The notes beneath the pieces were generated by a model. It did no database searches. It saw only the letters and a list, made by a program, of their open reading frames with translations, and was not told the origin of the DNA. A DNA stretch of 64,000 nt from the NCBI GenBank assembly GCA_025345505.1, contig JANVCC010000022.1:26201621-26265620 (forward strand), in the 5' to 3' direction. This DNA is from Todiramphus chloris collaris (taxonomy: Eukaryota > Chordata > Aves > Coraciiformes > Alcedinidae). Shown here piece after piece: positions 23,621 through 35,168 of the stretch (position 1 is the stretch's first letter; each line of letters begins with the position of its first letter). The position numbers and the translations under genes are program-made.

Positions 23621-26600
23621 TCAGCCTCCTGCAAAATGCATGGCAGAAAAATCCCATTATGTGAGGTCTACTTCCTCTCATCCTGGAGCTATCTGTGCTG
23701 GAATCTCACAGCAGACCTCGAGGGAAGAGGAGGAGGTCTTGTGGAAAAAGCTGTGATTTCTGAAGCCAGATTCAACCACATCACATCTATTTGGTCACAT
23801 AAATCAGTTCTACAATGGTCCTGCCATACTGCTGCAGCTGAAGTTAATACCATATCAATTTAGATTGTTTGTGGTAGACTCCTGGAAGCCCAGAACTCTA
23901 ATGAAGGATAGTATAACCTGTTCAAATGCATTCTGTGGGAGCAGCAGTAATAGGATGGAGACATTGAAGTACAGAAGAGATTATTCATTTTTCCTTTCCC
24001 TGCACTGAATTGAATGGATCTGCTTTGCTGACATGAGGAATATGGGCCTAGAAGGAATTGGAGACATGGTAAAACTCAGTAACATGCATCCTGTGCATAA
24101 GATGGAAGATTTCTCTGGTGCTTTAGGCAAGACCAAATACTTCTGGCCTGAAAAAAAAAAAAAAGATATAAATCTGAAAGGCTGTGCAGCTACAATCCCT
24201 GCTCCTCAGCACTGGGGGACAGATCAGGGCTAGGTGATCTTGCCCAGAAAGGGAGCCAAGCCTCAAAGGCTATCAGCCATGTGTTGCTGGAAAGGCACAG
24301 TTCTAGTGCAGATGCTGACATTTTGCAATTGGGAGGAGGGAAGAAATAAAAGTGTATTTGGGGAGATGGGTTGTAAAAGCTGAAGGAGGCTTTTACAGGC
24401 AAGAAATTACCTGACTGTGAACAAAGGTGGAAGACGATCATGCATTCAGAAATTCAGGATCCTTGCAGAACTACTATGCTCAGGCTTCCAAAGAGAAAGG
24501 CAGTGAATTCCTAGCTGCTGAGTTTAGAGGTCAGGACTCAAGAATTTGATACATGAACTGACTAGATTGCATGAAGTGTTCGCAACAGCAAGTTTGAAAA
24601 CCGAGTATCCCTTCAACAGACGGGTCTACAGGACTGCACTGACTAAAGCAGAGTAACCCTGGAGCTTGGTTTTCCGTCCAGGCCAAAAGGTTGTGTTGCA
24701 ACAGGTAAGTACAATGAAACACATAGTATGTACAGACCCTGCATAGGACGGTGGTAGTCTGTGCAACGGGACTCAAGTGACCTCAGATGGTCAGGCCACC
24801 ACATCATCCCTGCAGATGTGGCAGGTATTTGTGAGAGTAGTGTGACTATTTGAATTTCTTGTCCAGTATGAAGAAGACAAGTGGGTGCATGCAAAGTGAC
24901 ATTCAAGACTTTCTTGTTTGATGTCACTAACATCAAACTGGTCTAGCTTTGCCTTTTTCCATGCATCAAAAGGGTAGGGAATGCCAAACAAATATAAGGG
25001 GAAGGTAAGATCTTCCAAGTGATGGCTCAATAGGGAGAGAAGTGAATTGAAATCCACCAGTGTTTCTGCAGTGAGGACAATACAACTGCTCCCAAAAAAA
25101 CCCAGGATGTGTGCTCTTGCTGCATGCTCTGGCCAACCACTAGTAATGAATCATCCAGCTCCTGGATCACTCCCATGATGGGGATGGAAAATGGATCCAA
25201 TCCAGAGAGATCTTGAGTTCATTGCAATGTGATAACCCTGTTTACTACTTTAAGAACTCCAGAAATTCAGGAGGTGCTGGCAGAACATCTGCTTCTTTCA
25301 GGATCTTGCCAGTCACTCTTTGGAGATACTAATTCTGTGCTTCAGTTGTCTGTTTGAGATGCCTTGGAAACAGCACATTGTTATATCTTAAGGAAGACTA
25401 AATGGGTCTAGGAAGAAGCAACTCTGCTTCCAGTAGAAACTGAAAGCTTTGCTAAACTTTCAATATTTTAGCTGAAGTAATAGTCCCAAAGCAGACCATC
25501 TGGAAGCCAGGGGTCATACTGCCACCATGGTTCTTTTTTGGTTGTTGTTTTTAGTGTGGTTTTGTTTGTGTTGGTGTTTGTTTGTTTTTCCTTGCTGATT
25601 CACCTATAGAAACTCTGAAATTACTAAAAGTGCATCTGTGCAAGTCTGATCAGACTTGGAAAAACCTTCCCAAGAATGTGTAACAAGTTTCTGATGCACA
25701 TTTTCTGCAGGAAACCGATATGGAGAAGAGGTGAATGGAGGTGAAAATAATCCCGGGGTTAACCCAAAAGAAGATAATGTAGATGTCCTAGGAATAAATT
25801 AAACCCTTGGTTACACAATTATTTTTTCACAGCTACCCAGGGCCAGGTGACCACCCCACCATGCTGGGGGTGAGGATCTGTGCAGCTCTCTTCATAGATG
25901 TCTCTGCACACTAGGCTGGGAAAAATGGGGTCTTGGGTCTAGCTTCAGGTTCTTGCTCTGCTGCAGACATCCCGCAGGTCCTCCAGCTCCTCTTCAGAGC
26001 CTCTATTGATATTAAAATGGGCTAGGGAATGGACTTGAGCCCTGCAGCTGAATGGTGCTTGTGTAGCTTTTTTCCTCCAGAGAAGAGGGTCTATATCCTG
26101 TCTTCCTACTGGGAATATTACTCATGGGCAGCTGACACTGTCTGGGTGGATGTCAATGCTAGAAGCTGTGCTCCATGAGGTTACCTGTGCAGTCACTGAC
26201 CTGCTCTGGCTGGGTCCAGCAACTGCAATTATATCTTCTAGGAGCCTTGATCAGGCCTTGTGCAGGGCTGGCTAGCTGCCTGCACATTGCAATTGTGGAA
26301 CCCTCTTTCTGTGTTCCTGGCCTTGAGAAGTACAGGTGCAACCCTGACTGGGGCCATCCTGAGGATGATTTCCATGAGCTGTGTTGCCTGCTGCAGCCAT
26401 GCAGTGGTTAGAGGGACATATCAACCTGCTCCCAGGGAGAGGCTGGTGCAGAAGCAGAGCTGGGACTGGAAAGGGAGCTGCCTGGTTGCCCTCACCCTGC
26501 TCTTGACTATTACTTGCTCCAGGGTTTGTGAGGAAAGGCTGTGCCCACAAAAGGAGAACTGCAAAAGAGGAATCATCCTCCATGCCCTGATCAGTAGAGC

Positions 26601-26939
26601 TGCAGCAGAAGCCCCTGAAGAAATGAGATCCTGGTGCTATGGTGATAGGGAATGGCAAGGGTGGGTTGAACAGGGCTCAACCCTAGACTTGTGTCCTGTA
26701 AGCCCCAAGCCAAAGGGAATGCCATGCTCTACCAATAATGCCTGTCTCCTTGCCCTACGACCAATGGTTGAGGTACTCATGCTCCCAAGCCGCTGAAGAT
26801 CTGGACTCCTGTTGACCACAGCTGCAAAGCCAACTTGATGCCTGTGGGCAGTTTTTCTCTCTCGGGGAGCTGCTGGCTGGAGGCAGGGCCCCCACAGGCA
26901 AGTTTCACAGAACCCAGGGTGACACACAGCCTGGTGTGT
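23621..26939. other. Non-genic stretch
   Basis: No gene recognised. Simple sequence: an A14 run (24150-24163) and a T/G-rich tract (25530-25590). Palindromes CCCGGG and GGGTTAACCC overlap at 25752-25765. A 178-codon plus-strand frame (26260-26796) is opposed by a 128-codon minus frame and has no domain. Confidence 0.55.
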
Positions 26940-27235
26940 GCTCGTCCCTGTCTTGCTGCCCAGGAATGGGATGTTGGAAGCTGCGGGGTTCTGTGGCCAT
27001 TTCGGGGAGCTAAGGTATCATTTAAGGTCAGCCCTGGTGCCGTTTGGAGAGGGGCTCGTATTTCCTGAACTGAAACAGCAAGTTCTGAATGTAATTACAG
27101 GATTAAAGGCGTGTTCTGAGGCTGAACACATAATTTATAAGCAAAGGTTACACTTTCAGTCTGTTTACAATGCGCTCTTGGCCCTGCTTAACCCTTTCTC
27201 TGCTGAAGACAAATGTTGAATTTGTTACTTTTGTT
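26940..27235. promoter_or_regulatory. Candidate conserved non-coding element
   Basis: Non-repetitive block with about six retained CpGs (26980-27175) and AT-rich cores such as CATAATTTATAAGC near 27127-27140 and GTAATTACAGGATTAAAGG near 27091-27109, the latter with homeodomain-like TAATTA and bicoid-type GGATTA words. A 93-codon open frame spans it but shows no domain. Composition is typical of conserved vertebrate enhancers; unproven here. Confidence 0.3.
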
Positions 27236-27840
27236 ATGGTGGGTGCTCACACAGGAGAGATGGAATAGGGGATGGTCTCTAATGGGGGCAGATCAGGGGA
27301 CCGTTGTATACTTTCATCCCACAGTAGTGATAAATGACTGTTCCAATTTTCTTCCTTTATCTGCCACAACTTCGTAACTAACTTAAAAGCCAAAGCTGTG
27401 ACCCCAGCAGAAAGTCCCCAAGCAGACTAAGTTTTACTCTGTTTAGTCAGTTCTCTAGTTGAAAATCTTTATGGCATTCCTTACCAGTAATATTGGAAAG
27501 CACAGTTATGAAGGTGAAGCTTGACATGTGGAAAAAATCCAGAGATTTTTCTCTGATTCTTCTGTTGAATCCAGCAGTTTGAGGTGAAGCTGAAGCCAAT
27601 CCCTATCAAACAGAAAAGCAGCCATAAACAACTGCAGGCTAACAATTCTATGAAGTGAGCTTCATTGTTGTGATTATCTCCCTTCACTGACTGCATAGTG
27701 ATCCAAGGATCTTGTAGCTCTGGAAACAAAATGAACAGAATTTCTTGGTGGCGTTTTTTTGGGGTTTTTTTTTTGGTTCTTTTTTGTTTTTTTGAGTGCA
27801 TAACTTGCATAAAGTGTATGGGGCATCAACAGCAGGCCAT
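27236..27840. other. Non-genic stretch with T/G-rich run
   Basis: Unique sequence followed by a T/G-rich low-complexity run at about 27750-27796 (T7 and T10 runs separated by GGGG and GG). Nothing else recognised. Confidence 0.6.
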
Positions 27841-28045
27841 CTGAATATGGGCCCAGTCTTCCTTTGAAAACTTCAAAGGATGGAAAAATCTACTTGCAGT
27901 CCTGATGAAATTATTCCAAAAGTGAGGGTACAATATTCAAAACTTCCATTTTATATCCAGAAAGGTGTCAAATTTAATTTCCTGCTGTTGGCTCTAGGGA
28001 TGACTGTCCCATTTTGCTGCTTACTGTAGCATTTAAGAGCTCTGG
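27841..28045 (-). mobile_element. Ancient CR1/L3-type LINE 3' region
   Basis: Read on the plus strand, the order CCAGTCTT, TTTGAAAACTTCAAAGGATGG, ATTATTCCAAAAG, GGGTAC, CATTTTATATCCAG, AATTT, TTTCCTGCTGTTGG and TTAAGAGCTCT follows the reverse complement of the 3' region of old CR1/L3-type elements seen across birds, crocodilians and turtles (CCAGTCTTG, TTGAAGACTTCAAGAGATGGAG, TTATTCCAATGG, TTATTTCCAG, TTCCAGCCATTGG, TTAAAGAGCCCT). Many mismatches and small gaps indicate an old copy. The terminal repeats are not seen. The exact subfamily cannot be set by eye. Confidence 0.6.
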
Positions 28046-31000
28046 TGGATTCAGAGCTACCCACAGCTTACATGACTGCTACTTGAGGAAGGTGCACTTG
28101 TTGAAGGCCTTTGGGTTACATTTTTTCCATACATGTGCACAAACCAGAACTGACATTGCTCTTTTTTGCCTAGTTCATAATTTGCTATTTCCAGCTGGTA
28201 TAAGATACCAAAGCAACTTAAGTATTTTGCTGCAGGTCCAGAGCTCTGAGTTCAAATTTTCTTTCATGTTTACGGCAAAGGCTTCCTGCCAAACTCTGAG
28301 TAAAATGGTACCTTGTTGCTCTGACTGGGGAGGTCAGAAGTGGTGTGGATGGTATGTCTTGTGTGGAATTGTGCATGCATGGTGTGGAATGTTCTATGAA
28401 CATAGTCCTGGCCATAAAGGGATTATAAATTTAATAGGCAAAGGAGGTCTGAAAATAAACATTACCGACTGTTTATAAGTGGAAATGGGATTTATTTATA
28501 TTCCCCAAAATATCTTGTGGCCCAGGGAGAAAACAGACCTGCTAAACTGCAGCCTTATGTCAGCAGAACCAGGTCATCCATGATCCAGGCCTGCAGCACA
28601 ATGTGTTCATGGACAGATAAAGACATGTTCCTGCAGAAAGGTCCTGGCTGGGCTAAGTAGGCTGGGCACCAGATGGCAAGCAAAGAGGAGCTATGCCAGG
28701 TTTGTCCCAAAGCAATCATCACCTTTCTTCTTTCTCTCCCTTGAAATGGACTTGACAGTTCTGCATCACTCTTTGGGAGTTGCCACTAGCCTCAGGGAAG
28801 AAACATCCCTGCCTTCGCTCTGGCTTCCTCTGCAGTTTTAGGGGAATGGGGACAATGTAAGATTGTGCATAAGCAATAACCCAAGAAGCAAAAAGGAGAG
28901 GTGCAAGCCTGGGAATTCGTGTGACCACTGGACTAAATTGATGTCACACTCCAAATGTAAGGATTTTTGTCTGGAATCTATGCCTAGAACAGCTTATGGT
29001 CTGTTAATGTGTGTTATTTTCCTTGTGTCCTTTAAAAATGGAAAGAGTTTATGAAGCTAGGAAGCCTTGGCACTTTTACCCAAGATAAAGAGCATTGTCA
29101 GCATGAGAGAGAGGGCTATACTTCATGCTCACTTTGCTTAGATTCAGGTTGGCTAACAGGAAATCCAAAAGTTTGATGCAGACCAGTGTCCGGTTCACAG
29201 GTGGACCTACCATCCTGGGGATATGTTTGTTGTGGGAGCAATGCAGAGCTAGGTTAGGTCTGGTAGGGCTTATTAGGAAAGCTGCAGCATTAAGCTGCAC
29301 CTGCTGGTGCCTGAACACCTGGCTGGAAATACAAGAGTTTGTCAATTATTTAGAAGTTATCAACTCTTGGCTTAACCTGTGGCATTGTTCAGCTATTTTT
29401 GCTGGCTTGGCAGTTCTCCCACCATCTAGCCACTCATTTATTTTGTTTCTATAGTACCAATGTCCCTAGTAACCTAGAGCACCAGGCTGCAATCTGAAAG
29501 ACCTAGACTTTTAGGGAACGATGAAGCAGAGGACACAAGAAGCTCTATTTGTGTACCAGAGCAATGTTGTCGTTACGACAAGTTTGCAGTGATGTGTCCA
29601 TCTGGGTCCCTTGGCTGCTAATAACCACCTGAAAAGTGATAGTTGCTTGCCTGTGAGAGTGGGTTTGAACAGGGCCACATGCACATATTTATGAACGAAG
29701 AGGAAAGATGAATTGGAAAAAAAATGGAAAAGCTGTTCTCCCAAAGATGGTGACTATGCAAAAGATGTAGTGTTTATGGTGAATGTCCACCTGCATAAGC
29801 GCTCCTAGTGCAATGATGTGGTTATAAGAGCTGACACAATCCTTTGAGTAACAGAGGCATGAAGTAACTCTGCTGGTATTATACCAAATAAAATTAATAG
29901 AATGCTCTGCTTGCAGCTCAAGGTCAGGAGATCAGAAATACCTGGAAACAGGCTTTCTGTGCAACATTCATTTGGACGTGGTAGCGTGCATTTCCTTTGT
30001 TTTCTGTGAGGTCCCTGAATCATTTGGTGCACAGGAGACTTTGTTCAGTGGCGTACATCTGTCACTCACCTCCCCTTGAGCTCAGCTGCAGACAGGGTGC
30101 TTGGCATTGTGCTACCGCAGCACCTGAATGTTTCCAAGAGATTAACAGGAACCAAAGTAAACACATGGTGATAGCTGGTAAAAACTTTCTGATGAACTTG
30201 CCCAGCTTGATGCTTTCCTATCCAAGGTACCACACACTTAAACTTTCAATTGCACTCTCTTACTCTGTGGCATTGACAACACAATGGCATGGAGGGGTGA
30301 TTGTTTCTTCTGTGAGCAGGCAAATGAAATGGAATGGTTGCTTTTTTTTCTTTTTTTTTTTTCTGACTGGTGTGGGAATAATCTTTGTACAGCATGGAGG
30401 AACCCAGACTCCCTAGGTTTCTTTTATCTGAGAAAGGAAGCTAACTACTGGCAGATGGAAGCAAAAGCAGCTTTTCAGGCTTCCTTGGGCCCTGCCAGCA
30501 AGCATGACACAGAGGTGCAGAGTGCTCATATTTTGGGTAGCAGTAAGAACCCTTTCTATGCCATAGGGATGTGTCCCAACATCACTTCTTTCTTTCTGGA
30601 AGGAATATTTGGGAAGCCTGCTCTGCCTGCAGGGTTCTGGTATGCTGTGGAGCTTTGTAGGTCCTCGGGTGGGGCAGTTGCTCTGATTGTATGGAGGGGG
30701 AGAGGAATGATCCTGTGGCTCATCCGCTTGTCTGGCTTTCAGGAGCTGTGGGTTTATTTCCTGGCTCTGCTGCTAGCTCCCAATGGGCAAGGCTTGGAGT
30801 GACAGTCTCTCTAGCTCTGTTTCCCAACTGCTCATTGCATGGTATTCTGTTATTTTAAAACCCCAACCTGGCTGCAGTAAATTGCCTCATTACATGAGAG
30901 CCCACAGCTTTGCTTGTGTCTTCAGTGGGTAATTTGCAAGGGGACACAGGCCCCAAACAAAACCCTGAAGCCCCTCTCCCCCTGACACTGGAGTCTGAAT

Positions 31001-31854
31001 CTTTCAGCTTTCATGTAATTGAAAATAAGGTGCTGCAGTGGTTGAGTCAGCAATCTCTGATAATGCCTTTGTGGTGAAACTTCCCTCTTTGCCCAGAGTG
31101 TGCATGAAGCCTGCTCAGTACTTAACTCCCATTTAATGTCAAAAAGTATAGTTTGAGTTGGACTTGAAATGAAGCTTAGCTCCTGCTGGGATGGAATACA
31201 CAAGCTCTGGTCTGGTGAGGTTGTGTTCTCACTGTAAGTGCAAGAGAGATGGGCAGTTTGAGGATTCTTTGTGTTAACTATCATTCATCAGGAAGGGACA
31301 CTGAGGACCTGATTCATTCCTTTCCCCACTCCTCTCTCCTTTTGCCTGTTACTACATAAACCCCAAAATTAAGAGTAACATCCCATACCAGCAAGTTTAC
31401 AGTCTTAAGTGAGATATGAAAACTGGATATGGAGAGATGAACACAAGGGCATGTGATGTCAAGGTTTCATGATGATCTTCATGAGCATCTCAGTCTTGGA
31501 CAAATTTAGGGATTTGTCAGGGTTGATGCTTCAGCCACACTTGGATCACAACACTTGGTCTTTGGCTATACACCTTTGTCAAAAGCATGCCAAAGTGGGA
31601 GGACAGACAATCAAAAAGTCTGGAGGTGCGAGGGAGAAACTGGAAGAATAAGAAGATCAACAATTGCAGGACATTTGTCTGGGGAGAGAAGTAACAGAAA
31701 GGTGTGCTGCACACAAAAGACATAACTGTATTCAGGAGGTACTGAGGGTCCAGAAGAAAAGAATACAATTTAAGAAAGGGATAACATATACATAAGCCTT
31801 AATGGCACAGCCAAGCTTCCTCCAATACTATGCCCTCTGCTGAAACAAGGATAC
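28046..31854. other. Non-genic stretch
   Basis: No supported gene. Open frames of 154 codons (28014-28478) and 172 codons (30284-30802) lack domains; the second begins across a T-rich run (30341-30361). A short patch at 31385-31465 containing AAGTTTACAGTCTTAAGT may be a scrap of an old amniote repeat, but it is too short to call. Confidence 0.55.
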
Positions 31855-31918
31855 TTTTGCACTGTGGTAGTACCTGTAGACCCTAAATGGGACCAGATGT
31901 ACTATGCAGATGATGCTA
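31855..31918 (+). repeat. Possible ancient amniote interspersed repeat scrap
   Basis: The order TAGTACCTGTAGACCCTAA, GGGACCAG and GATGCTAGGACACT resembles a widespread old amniote repeat I recall as TAGCACCTAGAGGCCCCAA, GATCAGGGCCCC, GTGCTAGGCACTGTAC. Support is limited to about 60 bases with gaps. The family name is not known to me. Confidence 0.25.
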
Positions 31919-32999
31919 GGACACTCCATGGCTCTGATAATCCAACATATAAGGTGTGGTCCCATCAATGTATGAGAAGGGTGGGGGAGGGAAGAGGTTA
32001 GCCCTCTCTAACAGACACCCCAAAATCCTGGTCTTACCACACTGTTTCATAAAGAAGCTGAGAGATCTGAAGGTTAGTAAAGGAGTACAAAGCCTTACTC
32101 CAGTGGACAGAATCAGAAGGTAAGACTCTGGCCATTAAATTTTCTGCAGGAACTCTGTTTTTCAGGGAACCACCCTCATTTGAACTATTTTAAGACCAGT
32201 CTGGATTGAGTTCTAGGAAATACACAGTAAGAAGCTGCCCCAAGACTGGCAGGGGAAGATGTCAGCTGGTCAGAGCCTTTTTAGTAATGTCGTTGAATGT
32301 TTGTATGTCCTCGCCAGCCCTGTGGACAATTAAGAAAAGGCTTGGCTGAGATGTGGGCTGTCATTATTGGTCTAGATGCTGGATTGGCTCCACATAGTAA
32401 GAATCTTAAAGATAGAGCTGTAGGAAGCAGTCATTTTCAAACTGTAGAGAGCATTCTGCAAATGTATAAATATTTCTGCTGAAATAAAGGGAGGAAACAA
32501 CCCTTGCACATCCATGGACAATGGCTTTTCCAAGTGGTTGCATGTCAGTCATTGGGAGACCAGTCAGCAGCTCCATTCTCCATACATGTGCTTCCACTAC
32601 TGCTGTCTTTTTTTTTTTTTTTTTTAAATGCTCAATTTTCTCCTCTGGCTTTGTTCTGAAAGCTCGTTGAGTCTCTCTGACTCCTGTTGCTGTCAAGTGG
32701 TGCTTAACACTTCTAAAAAATTGCTAGCATAATTGCTGGAGCCTTGGCAAATCTCAGGACTGTTAGGAGAGGGAGTTGGGTCTTACCTCCAACAGCCCAA
32801 TGTCTAAGTACCCAAAGTGGAGGAGAATTCAAAGGGGAGGCTGAAGGGAAGTGACTCATTGGAAGGCACTCAACCATGTCAAAGCAATGCTGGGGACTGG
32901 GAGATAGATCTGAGATAACTGGGAACCTGATCTTTTCTCCCCTACTTGGCCGCCTCCTTGGCTTTGGGGAGAGAGTTGTGTTAGCACTCAGTGAAATTC
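31919..32999. other. Non-genic stretch with T18 run
   Basis: Nothing recognised apart from a T18 run (32608-32625). On the minus strand this would be a poly-A, but no polyadenylation signal, gene-like body or target duplication accompanies it, so a processed pseudogene is not supported. Confidence 0.55.
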
Positions 33000-33260
33000 A
33001 TGGTTCAGAGACTTGTTTTTAATTTCCTATTTCCACTGCGCTGGTTAGTGAAACTTCCACGAGAGAGAGGTCCAAAATTTGCCTGGGGTGACTGACGTCA
33101 GCCTGATCTCGTTTCTGCTCACTTATTCATACTAGTTATCTCTGGCTTTGGTCTTCACTCATTCAGATAATTGCATACACACTCCAGGACTCAGGAGTCC
33201 TGCCACCACCCTCACCAGCAACCCCCCCTTATGTTATCTTGTTATTATTCATATTAACAA
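33000..33260. promoter_or_regulatory. Candidate conserved element with perfect CRE
   Basis: TGACGTCA at 33093-33100 is the full palindromic cAMP-response element bound by CREB/ATF factors. It sits in a non-repetitive block with AT-rich words (ACTTATTCATACTAGTTATC near 33121-33140; ATTATTCATATTAAC near 33244-33258) and other CpGs at 33037-33110. CpG-containing CREs decay quickly by deamination unless unmethylated or selected, so survival is suggestive. Activity is not shown. Confidence 0.35.
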
Positions 33261-35116
33261 GGAGGGGGAGGAAATAAGCTAGGGCAGACTGAGGCTCATG
33301 AACTGCTTTCTTCCTGCTACTCTCTCTAGGCCCTGTGCCAACACCACCCCATCCCATGGAGAGTGCTTTTATAGTGCTGTTCACCTACACACTACTAAAC
33401 CCCTGCTTCAGTCCAGGAAATGGCCTTGCTGAATGTCTTCACTAATGCTTGGTTAATGTGTCTTAGGTATTTGTTTCATTAACCTACCCTGCAAATGGAC
33501 TTTGAAGTCACCAGGTTATTGGAGAACATATTTTGTGTCTTGTTCCCTTCAGTTCCTATCTACGTTGTAAAACCACTAGGGTAGAGATTCCCTTTGTAGG
33601 TGTGTTTTGTGCTAGATACAGATGTGTTGTCTATGTATAGATAAGCTGTTTGTATTTCCACTCTGGCAGAACTACTTGCTTCACATCCCAGACCTATCAG
33701 GTGGTGGGATTTCCTGATGGACTTCGTACCTGTCTCTCACATTCCTATGACAGAGATGGTCAGAAGCAGGGAAGAGCTTTCGTAACAGTTCTAAACAGAT
33801 TAGAACTCTTCATCTGGGAAACTAGGTGTCCAAGAGAGGATTTTATAGATGTTTGTAAAGGCAGCAAAAGTATGAAGGAAGCAAGCAAGCAAACAAACAA
33901 ATGTAAACCCAAAAATCTCCCCAAAGTTAAACAAAACAGCTCCTTGCCACAGGAGACTATGAAGGCTAAAAGTTGGCATGCATTAAAAGAACTAACTAGA
34001 TAAATAATGGGATTTTGAGCACAAGTTACTGTCTCTGATCATTGGAGGATGGGAGAGTACTCCAGGGAGTATCTCTGTGCATTTGCTTAGACCTTATATT
34101 CTTCACCGGGCACCTGTTACTGCATAATGTCAAAGAAAAGATATTGGGCTCTTTTGGCAGATCAGACCTGGCTGTACTCACTAATGAAATCAGCACAGTG
34201 CTGACCATGGAGCAAGTGCTGAGGGTCTGGCCTAAAGTATGGCCTGCAGGGTAGCTTGGAGCAAAGTAGGGAAATCAGATTTTGCTTGCTTAAAATCAAA
34301 ACCAGGCTTAGAAAGCAATCCCAGAGCAGAAGCACCATTCTCCAGGAAAGTTTCCAAAACCAGCTCCTGGCCTTGGAGAATAACATGGCAAGCCACCAAT
34401 AAATAAATAGATAAAGTAGTAAATGCAAAACCTGTATAGAAAGCTCCCTGAACAAATGGCAAAAGTATTTTCAGTTTTCAGGCCACCTGTTTGTCATCTA
34501 TCACTTAGAAAAAATGAGCGTTCTTTAAATATTTATATGGGGAAAACAGACCCACCCTCCTGGGTTTGTATGGTGATTTATGCTGTGGCATTTTCAAGGT
34601 CATCCATTGCCTAAATCCCCTGTCTGAGGCCTGGGTCCTGCAAGGAACCCGATCCCCGTGATCATCTAGATTAGAAGGGGTAGGGCTTGTTTCCATACGT
34701 GTCTTAGTGTTGGCATCTGTATTTCAAATGAATTTGATGATTCCTCAGTCTGTACTCAGACACCAGCAGTCTCATTTGGCTGCTCCAGTGAATGTTTTTA
34801 TATACGAAGGGTTTTCACTTGAGGGGCTTTTGGTGGCAATATTCTTGAAGACACATCTTGGAGTTGTATTTCAGGCCCTTATGGCCTGCTCATAAACTCT
34901 CCCTGCAGGCTAAAACTTGATACATTCAAGTTGTGCTCCTCTTCCGTAAGGAAAGGGAGCTATATTAAAGGGATCTTGCCACTCTGGGAAGTCAGGAACA
35001 AGGTAATGTCAATATTTGCATCCACTGGTGTTTTGCTTGTTATCTTTCTCTCTCTCTATTTATTTAATTTTTTACCAAAAGTATCTATGGAGACATGTGA
35101 TACTTAGCTTGGGATC
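33261..35116. other. Non-genic stretch
   Basis: No gene recognised. A short CAAG/CAAA repeat lies at 33880-33902. The 117-codon frame at 33650-34003 gains Lys/Gln/Asn-rich sequence from that repeat and has no domain. Confidence 0.55.
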
Positions 35117-35168
35117 AATTAATAGATAATAGATTGTTTAGACCAGAAGGATTAATCACCTTTCAGGA
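35117..35168 (-). repeat. Possible ancient CR1-type 3' scrap
   Basis: AGATTGTTTAGACCAGAAGG followed by ATTAATCACCT resembles the reverse-complement start of old CR1/L3-type 3' ends (GATTTTAAGGCCAGAAGGGACCATTATGATCATC). The match is about 35 bases and then stops. Confidence 0.3.

Noticed and set aside
26260-26796. Longest open frame, 178 codons on plus strand
   Set aside because: No recognisable domain, opposed by a 128-codon minus frame, ordinary codon use by eye, and length expected by chance in 64 kb.
28014-28478. 154-codon plus-strand open frame
   Set aside because: Starts within the tail of the ancient CR1 match and has no domain; treated as chance.
30284-30802. 172-codon plus-strand open frame
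   Set aside because: Begins across a T-rich run that encodes a Phe stretch and resembles no known protein.
31903-31914. TAT GCA GAT GAT, a YADD-like reverse-transcriptase active-site string
   Set aside because: Flanking codons do not resemble any reverse transcriptase, and the bases fit an old amniote repeat better.
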